Source of the DNA: Paenibacillus sp. PL2-23
Lineage (GTDB): Bacteria > Bacillota > Bacilli > Paenibacillales > Paenibacillaceae
Assembly (NCBI RefSeq): GCF_040834005.1
Contig: NZ_CP162129.1
Coordinates: 5,047,501-5,111,500, forward strand
Direction of reading: 5' to 3'
Length of the DNA: 64,000 nucleotides
Shown here: piece after piece, positions 59,505-64,000 of the stretch
Numbering within the stretch: the stretch's first letter is position 1
Layout: each line of letters opens with the position of its first letter
Position numbers and translations under genes: made by a program
Notes under the pieces: generated by a model
The model's input: the letters and a program-made list of their open reading frames with translations, nothing else
What the model was told of the DNA's origin: nothing
Database searches by the model: none

Positions 59505-61510
59505 ATAGAAATCTCCTCTCTGCTCATGCTGCAATCCTGACGGCGGTAGGCGAACAGAGGATTAGGCACCTCATGCGACATACCCGTCTTCCGCGACGTT
59601 AGACGCTTGCAGGTCAGCCGCTCCACCCAAGTGGTGGGGGCGAACAGATCCAGCGTCTCGAACCGGGCGCTCCAATCTTCATGCCGCTGCTGATGATGAT
59701 GTATACATTGGGCGGCGAGCCTCCAGAACCGGGCCTCCGAATACCCGTACTTATCCTCCAGCAGCATCGCCAGCTCGCCCAAATTGACGAACAGCAGCGC
59801 CCCCAGCGTCAGATAGCGAAGGCGATCAACGCTGTCCGCTTCGAAGTTGGCACATTCCTCCGGCTGCTCATAGCACTCATGAACGCGGGATAAGTCCGGG
59901 CACAGCTCGGGCTGCGACAGGAAAGCAGGATGATACAGCACATCCTCATGGAAGTCCTTAAGCGCCACTCGTTCAGGCAGCCCGTTCCGGTGGACCAGTA
60001 CCATATTCTGGGCATGAGCCTCCAGCGCGACGCCGTGAACAGCCGACAAATGAACCACCGGAAGCATGCAGCGCTCCAGCAGCAGCAGCAGCCAAGGCTC
60101 GATGCCGTAGGCTTGCAGCCAGGGATCGATGAATGGCGTGCCGTCCAGCTCCTCAGCGAACAGCGCGAAGAACGGCGCCGCCCCCTCGCCCTCCTCCAGA
60201 TAACGATGAATACTCTCCCTCCAGATACAGCCAGCCGCAGCATAAAGCGGATGCCTGGCTTCCGTGCGCGAGGGGGGATCATACGAGATGGCAGCCGTTT
60301 CCCGCAGCAGAATGACTCTTGCTTCCTTCCTCAGATAAGTATCGCCATCCACCAGAGTCTGCAGCCAGTCAGACAGCGCGGGAGCCGTTACCGTATAATG
60401 CGGCAGCAGCTGCCGGGAGCTTGACGTATTCACCAAATTCATAGACAGCTTCATATAGGCTTTCTCCGGATTCGATCGGTTGGCCCAAGAGCGGATGGAC
60501 TGCTGTGCGCGATACACGTCAGACGCCGTTCCCAGCATGACCATTCGCTTCATGCGCAGCTCCTCCCCGCAAGCGGCAGCAATGGCATGGCGCCACTGCC
60601 AGGGATGGACGGGAAGCAGCTCATACAGCTCCGGCTCGCAGCCCTCGGCCCGGAGCACGCCCAGCAGCCCCTGCACGCCTTCCTCCCCAAGCTCTGATAC
60701 CATATGACTGGCCAGCGTGCGCGAAGACAGCACAGCCGAGCGGCAATCCTCCCTGCGCACAGCCAGCCACAGCGGAGTCAAGTCCTGCGCGAACTCCGGA
60801 CCGTAAGCGAGATGCTCCGCCAGATCGAAGCCGATCCGCGATTTGTAGCTGGGATGATAGCGATGGCCGTCCATGACAGCCGACTCCAGCGCATCCCCAT
60901 CCAGCCCGCGCAGCGAGGCGCCGCTCTGTTCGCGAATGTATTGGGCGATGGTGTCCTTGAGGCAGGTCTGCTCCAGCTCCTCCGCGAAGGCGGACAGCTT
61001 CTCCTTCTCCGTGCCGGGCACATTCAGCGTCTCCCATACAAATTGTCGGAGCGAGCCCGCTTCACTCTCGCCCTCCACACTCCGCCTCATGACTGTGGAG
61101 CTGCTCAGCAGCCGGATTCTGCCGAAGGTGTCTCTCCGGCGCCCCATGCACCAGTACACAACCTGCCGGCCTTCGGCATCGGTCCCATCGAGCTCGAATC
61201 GAACGCCAGCCTCCTCCTGTACATCTCGAGGCGTCACGATTCCCTCGTAGATCACCGACTCCACGAGCTGCCGGAATATTCTCCGAAGGACGCGTGCGCC
61301 CGCCTCCGATTGCAGCGCGCGAGCGGCCATAACATCCTTCTGCCATATTGCTTTCAAGCTGCAGTCTCCTCCCGCGTATTGTATATACCGTACCGTCTGT
61401 ACGGGTCCCTTGCCGGCTGCGGCCGCCAAGCCGACAGCCGGTCGCCCAGCCTGACGTTCAGCCTGACGTTCAGCGGGACGCTCAACCTGACGTTCAGCCT
61501 TTCCGCTCAT
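59501..61510 (-). CDS. asbB: NIS siderophore synthetase, AsbB-like (IucA/IucC family)
   Basis: 669 residues from the ATG at 61510; another ATG at 61537 also has AGGAG upstream and would add nine residues. IucA/IucC family: SAVHGVALEAHAQNMVLV and ALKDFHEDVLYHPAF are typical. In petrobactin the AsbB type joins a dihydroxybenzoyl-polyamine or second arm to the citrate intermediate. The first 40 residues have short ERQ/ERP-like repeats and no family match, so the protein is longer than AsbB (about 610). The C-terminal FhuF-like region follows. Confidence 0.88.
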   Translation of the reverse strand: MSGKAERQVERPAERQAERQAGRPAVGLAAAAGKGPVQTVRYIQYAGGDCSLKAIWQKDVMAARALQSEAGARVLRRIFRQLVESVIYEGIVTPRDVQEEAGVRFELDGTDAEGRQVVYWCMGRRRDTFGRIRLLSSSTVMRRSVEGESEAGSLRQFVWETLNVPGTEKEKLSAFAEELEQTCLKDTIAQYIREQSGASLRGLDGDALESAVMDGHRYHPSYKSRIGFDLAEHLAYGPEFAQDLTPLWLAVRREDCRSAVLSSRTLASHMVSELGEEGVQGLLGVLRAEGCEPELYELLPVHPWQWRHAIAAACGEELRMKRMVMLGTASDVYRAQQSIRSWANRSNPEKAYMKLSMNLVNTSSSRQLLPHYTVTAPALSDWLQTLVDGDTYLRKEARVILLRETAAISYDPPSRTEARHPLYAAAGCIWRESIHRYLEEGEGAAPFFALFAEELDGTPFIDPWLQAYGIEPWLLLLLERCMLPVVHLSAVHGVALEAHAQNMVLVHRNGLPERVALKDFHEDVLYHPAFLSQPELCPDLSRVHECYEQPEECANFEADSVDRLRYLTLGALLFVNLGELAMLLEDKYGYSEARFWRLAAQCIHHHQQRHEDWSARFETLDLFAPTTWVERLTCKRLTSRKTGMSHEVPNPLFAYRRQDCSMSREEISI

Positions 61511-62846
61511 CGCCCACTCCAAACTGCTGGAAGACATTCCTGCTCCTGACGGGGTACACCTCGCGTCCCGTCAGCTCCCGAATAATGACGCTGTTCCGGT
61601 GCGCGCCGAGTCCAAGGTCAGGAGCGCCAACGCCATGCGTATGCAGCTCTCCATTCTGGATGAAGATGCGGCTCCCCCCATCGGCGTTCAGCCTCAGCTC
61701 ATAATGCTCGGACACCGCCAGTCTCCCTTGGCTATCCCGCTGCAATCGGCTGGCAATCGGCGCCAGGCATGCCGGCTCGGCATGCTCATAGCCGGTCGCT
61801 AGAATAACAAATTCGCTGTCATGCTGGAACGAGGCGTCTTGCTGCAGCTGCCGGCAGTCCAGGCGGAACCCTCCGCCTTCGCCTTCGCCAGGGAGCAGCC
61901 GCTCCACCTCCGTACAAGCCATCAAGCGGACCTGGGGCGCTGCCGCCCCAGCCTCGCCCGCATCGTACAGAGCATCGTAAATATCGGCGATGGTCCCTGC
62001 GCTGATGCCTTTGTAGAGCAGGTTCTGCCCGGCCCGAATCTCATCCTTATGGTCCTGCGGCAGTCCGTAGAAGTAACGCGTATAATCCGGCGAGAAATGC
62101 TCAAGCCCCAGCTTGGAGTATTCCATGGGGAAGAAGCCTTGCGAACGCGTGAACCAATCCAGGCGGAAGCCGAGCTTCTTCTGCTCCCTGATCAGATCCA
62201 GCACAATTTCAGCGGCGCTTTGACCCGAGCCGATGACCGTAATGGAACGACCCTGCAGACAACGCTCCCTGTTCGCCATGTAGGCAGAGGAGTGGAAGGC
62301 ATTCGGCGCGCCAGGCGCGTTCAAGCGTGCGGGAACGCGCGGGCGGCTGCCAACGCCCAGCACAAGATCGCGAGCGTAGCAGCGCGTCCTCCGGCCCGTC
62401 GCGAGCTCCTCGGCCTCCACAGCGAATCGCGATTCTCCGCCATTCTCCTCCAGCGTGACCTCAGCGACCTCCCAGCCGAAGCGACAGGCCTCCAGCCTCT
62501 CCGCCGCCCAGCGGCAATAATGGTCGTATTCAGCGCGGGAAATATGAAACCTCTCCAGGAAGTAGAAGTGGTACAGCCGCCCATGCTCCTGCAAATAATT
62601 CAGAAAGCTAAGGCGATGCGTCGGGTCGGCCATCGTAACCAGATCGGCAAAAAAAGGAACCTGCAGGGTAGTGCCGTCAATCATCATGCCGGCATGCCAT
62701 TCGAATCGGGGCTTCCGCTCCAGGAAGACGGCTTGGGTCTCCGGCACACGCTCCAGCAGCGCAGCAAGCCCCAGATTAAACGGCCCGATGCCGATGCCGA
62801 GCAGGTCCAGCGTATCCGGCAAGTACGACTCGGCGTTATGCTTCAT
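61494..62846 (-). CDS. L-lysine/ornithine N-monooxygenase (IucD/SidA family)
   Basis: 450 residues. FAD- and NADPH-dependent enzyme that hydroxylates the side-chain amine for hydroxamate siderophores. Visible: FAD motif DLLGIGIGPFNLGLAALLE, MMIDGTTLQVPFFADLVTMA, NADPH motif ITVIGSGQSAAEIVLDL and C-terminal FVILATGYEH. The short N-terminus and the LVTMADPTHRLSFLNYLQEH stretch resemble lysine 6-monooxygenase IucD more than the ornithine enzymes, but substrate is inferred. Overlaps both neighbours (11 and 17 bases). Petrobactin operons lack this gene. Confidence 0.9.
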   Translation of the reverse strand: MKHNAESYLPDTLDLLGIGIGPFNLGLAALLERVPETQAVFLERKPRFEWHAGMMIDGTTLQVPFFADLVTMADPTHRLSFLNYLQEHGRLYHFYFLERFHISRAEYDHYCRWAAERLEACRFGWEVAEVTLEENGGESRFAVEAEELATGRRTRCYARDLVLGVGSRPRVPARLNAPGAPNAFHSSAYMANRERCLQGRSITVIGSGQSAAEIVLDLIREQKKLGFRLDWFTRSQGFFPMEYSKLGLEHFSPDYTRYFYGLPQDHKDEIRAGQNLLYKGISAGTIADIYDALYDAGEAGAAAPQVRLMACTEVERLLPGEGEGGGFRLDCRQLQQDASFQHDSEFVILATGYEHAEPACLAPIASRLQRDSQGRLAVSEHYELRLNADGGSRIFIQNGELHTHGVGAPDLGLGAHRNSVIIRELTGREVYPVRSRNVFQQFGVGDERKG

Positions 62847-63465
62847 CGCTATACGCCTCCTTTCCCACTTGGTCCAGCGTCTCGAACGTCTCCCGCTCGC
62901 ACAGCATCAATGCCGCCCTCTTGTCCGGCAGCTGCACCTCCCGCTGGAAGCGGAAGCCGCATTTTTCGAAAATATGGCGCATCTTGGCATTCCGAATATC
63001 CGGCTCCGCAACAATCCGCTTCGTTCCCTCATGAAGGAACTGCACCCGCATCAGCGCCATTAGCAGCGGCTGAGCAAGCCCCTGCCCCAGATAATCCGGC
63101 GGCCCAATCAAGAGATGGATGCCCTGATCCGCCTCCTCCGCCTCGTAATAGCGGCCAATGACGTCCTGCGCTGCCCAATAGGATTCAAAGTAGCTCATCG
63201 GCACACCATTCAGCTCGCCCATACACAAGGTGTGATGGGAATCGGCCAGGAAGCGGTCCAGATGCGCCCGATAGGCGTCCAGAGGAATATTCAGCTGCCA
63301 GAACGGCACGACATGCGGCTCCTGATGCCAGGCATGCAGCAGGAGGACATCTCCCTCCGTAACCGGACGGAAGGAGATAGTTCGGCCACTGGCCTGATCC
63401 TCGAAACGAGCCAGATGAGGAGCCTCGAACAGCTGCTTCACATTACGCATCATGACGCCGGGCAT
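62836..63465 (-). CDS. N-acyltransferase, IucB/AlcB-like GNAT
   Basis: 209 residues from the ATG at 63465 (GGAGGT eight bases upstream); ATGs at 63453 and 63450 are alternatives. GNAT fold: SFRPVTEGDVLLLHAWHQEP, VPMSYFESYWAAQDVIGRYY, GPPDYLGQGLAQPLLMALMR and FEKCGFRFQREVQLPDKRAA, matching siderophore acyltransferases (AlcB, RhbD, IucB C-terminal part). Expected to acetylate (or acylate) the hydroxylamine formed by the monooxygenase. Length is shorter than IucB of Escherichia coli (about 315). Confidence 0.87.
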   Translation of the reverse strand: MPGVMMRNVKQLFEAPHLARFEDQASGRTISFRPVTEGDVLLLHAWHQEPHVVPFWQLNIPLDAYRAHLDRFLADSHHTLCMGELNGVPMSYFESYWAAQDVIGRYYEAEEADQGIHLLIGPPDYLGQGLAQPLLMALMRVQFLHEGTKRIVAEPDIRNAKMRHIFEKCGFRFQREVQLPDKRAALMLCERETFETLDQVGKEAYSDEA

Positions 63466-64000
63466 ACGCCTGCACCTCCACTGCCAGAGGATTTTCCACC
63501 ATGACGTATACCGACTGCTCCGCCAGCGAGCCAACAAGCTCATCCATGTCGAACAGGCGCGTGAGCAGATTCGCCTTGCATGGAAGCGACTTCTCATGCA
63601 GAAGGGTTTCCAGGAAGACGGAAGGCTTGCGGTTCATCGGCAGGAACCCTTCCAGCGCCAAGCGCAGCTCCTTCAGGAGCGCACGTTCATCAGCCAAGCC
63701 TGCGGACCCAAAGCCGTTGATCAAGCCAAACATATGGTTGAAAACAACATAATAACGGAACCGCTCGTCGGCAATAGCATCCTCGCAGAATGTCTGGCTC
63801 TTCTCCCCGATGCCGGGAAGCTGTGCCGCCAGGTGATCCCTCATGGACTCGCAGAAATAATAGCCCTGATTGTCGCGGTAATAGTAATGATCGGGATAGC
63901 CCTCCTTCAGCTGCACGACGCTGTTCTGCTGATGCGCCTCCAGCGCAATGCCGTGGGTCATATACAGCCAAACCATCGGCTTCAGCGATATGTCCATATA
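63443..64000 (-). CDS. IucA/IucC family NIS synthetase (C-terminal part, cut by window end)
   Basis: The last 185 or so residues are visible; the gene enters from the window edge at 64000. YMTHGIALEAHQQNSVVQLK and KPSVFLETLLHEKSLPCKAN are typical of the IucA/IucC-FhuF-like C-terminal half. It would join N-acyl-N-hydroxylysine to citrate. Its stop overlaps the acyltransferase gene by 23 bases. Whether it is IucA-, IucC- or AsbA-like cannot be decided from the part seen. Confidence 0.85.
   Translation of the reverse strand, partial: YMDISLKPMVWLYMTHGIALEAHQQNSVVQLKEGYPDHYYYRDNQGYYFCESMRDHLAAQLPGIGEKSQTFCEDAIADERFRYYVVFNHMFGLINGFGSAGLADERALLKELRLALEGFLPMNRKPSVFLETLLHEKSLPCKANLLTRLFDMDELVGSLAEQSVYVMVENPLAVEVQAYARRHDA

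Overview
The window looks like a chromosome segment of an endospore-forming Firmicute, most likely Paenibacillus or a close relative. Evidence for this: sporulation and germination genes (pdaB end, kbaA, gerD, cwlD, sigH), Bacillus-type ribosomal and RNA polymerase gene order, Gram-positive Shine-Dalgarno sites with many TTG and GTG starts, and a cysteine T-box. Genus-level placement is inference. Almost everything is on the minus strand, so the clusters are transcribed from high to low coordinates.

Layout. 1-6 kb: spore genes pdaB (partial), kbaA, gerD, salA, cwlD, then a sat-cysH sulfate assimilation pair. 6-24.5 kb: rpsI-rplM, a lone DUF4097-like gene, truA, and the S10-spc-alpha ribosomal superoperon (rpsJ down to rplQ, including secY, adk, map, infA, rpoA). 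24.6-27.5 kb: a three-gene ABC importer. 27.7-32.3 kb: the str operon (rpsL, rpsG, fusA, tuf). 32.5-33.1 kb: an unrecognised small membrane-anchored protein. 33.2-45.1 kb: rpoC, rpoB, a YbxB-type methyltransferase, rplL, rplJ, rplA, rplK, nusG, secE, rpmG. 45.3-55.4 kb: sigH, a Rae1-type nuclease, rlmB, mrnC, cysS, cysE, gltX, ispF, ispD, yacL.

Two things stand out. First, gltX is flanked by two tandem-repeat arrays of unrelated sequence. Both have exactly the same 51-bp period, a short dyad core per unit, and alternating filler segments. One array lies between the cysteine T-box and cysE, so it should be in the 5' leader of cysE mRNA.

Second, 56.0-64.0 kb holds a tightly overlapping siderophore operon that joins petrobactin-type genes (asbB, asbC, asbD, asbE, asbF: 3,4-dihydroxybenzoate supply and attachment) to aerobactin-type genes (a lysine/ornithine N-hydroxylase, an IucB-like acyltransferase, and a second IucA/IucC synthetase cut by the window end). 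The gene set predicts a mixed catechol-hydroxamate-citrate siderophore.

Compared with Bacillus subtilis gene order, several slots differ. The ECF transporter genes are missing between rplQ and truA. The L7Ae-like gene is missing between rpoC and rpsL. sat-cysH occupies the ybaJ-ybaK slot, and the ABC importer occupies the ybaC slot. No tRNA, rRNA, insertion sequence, prophage or CRISPR array was recognised.
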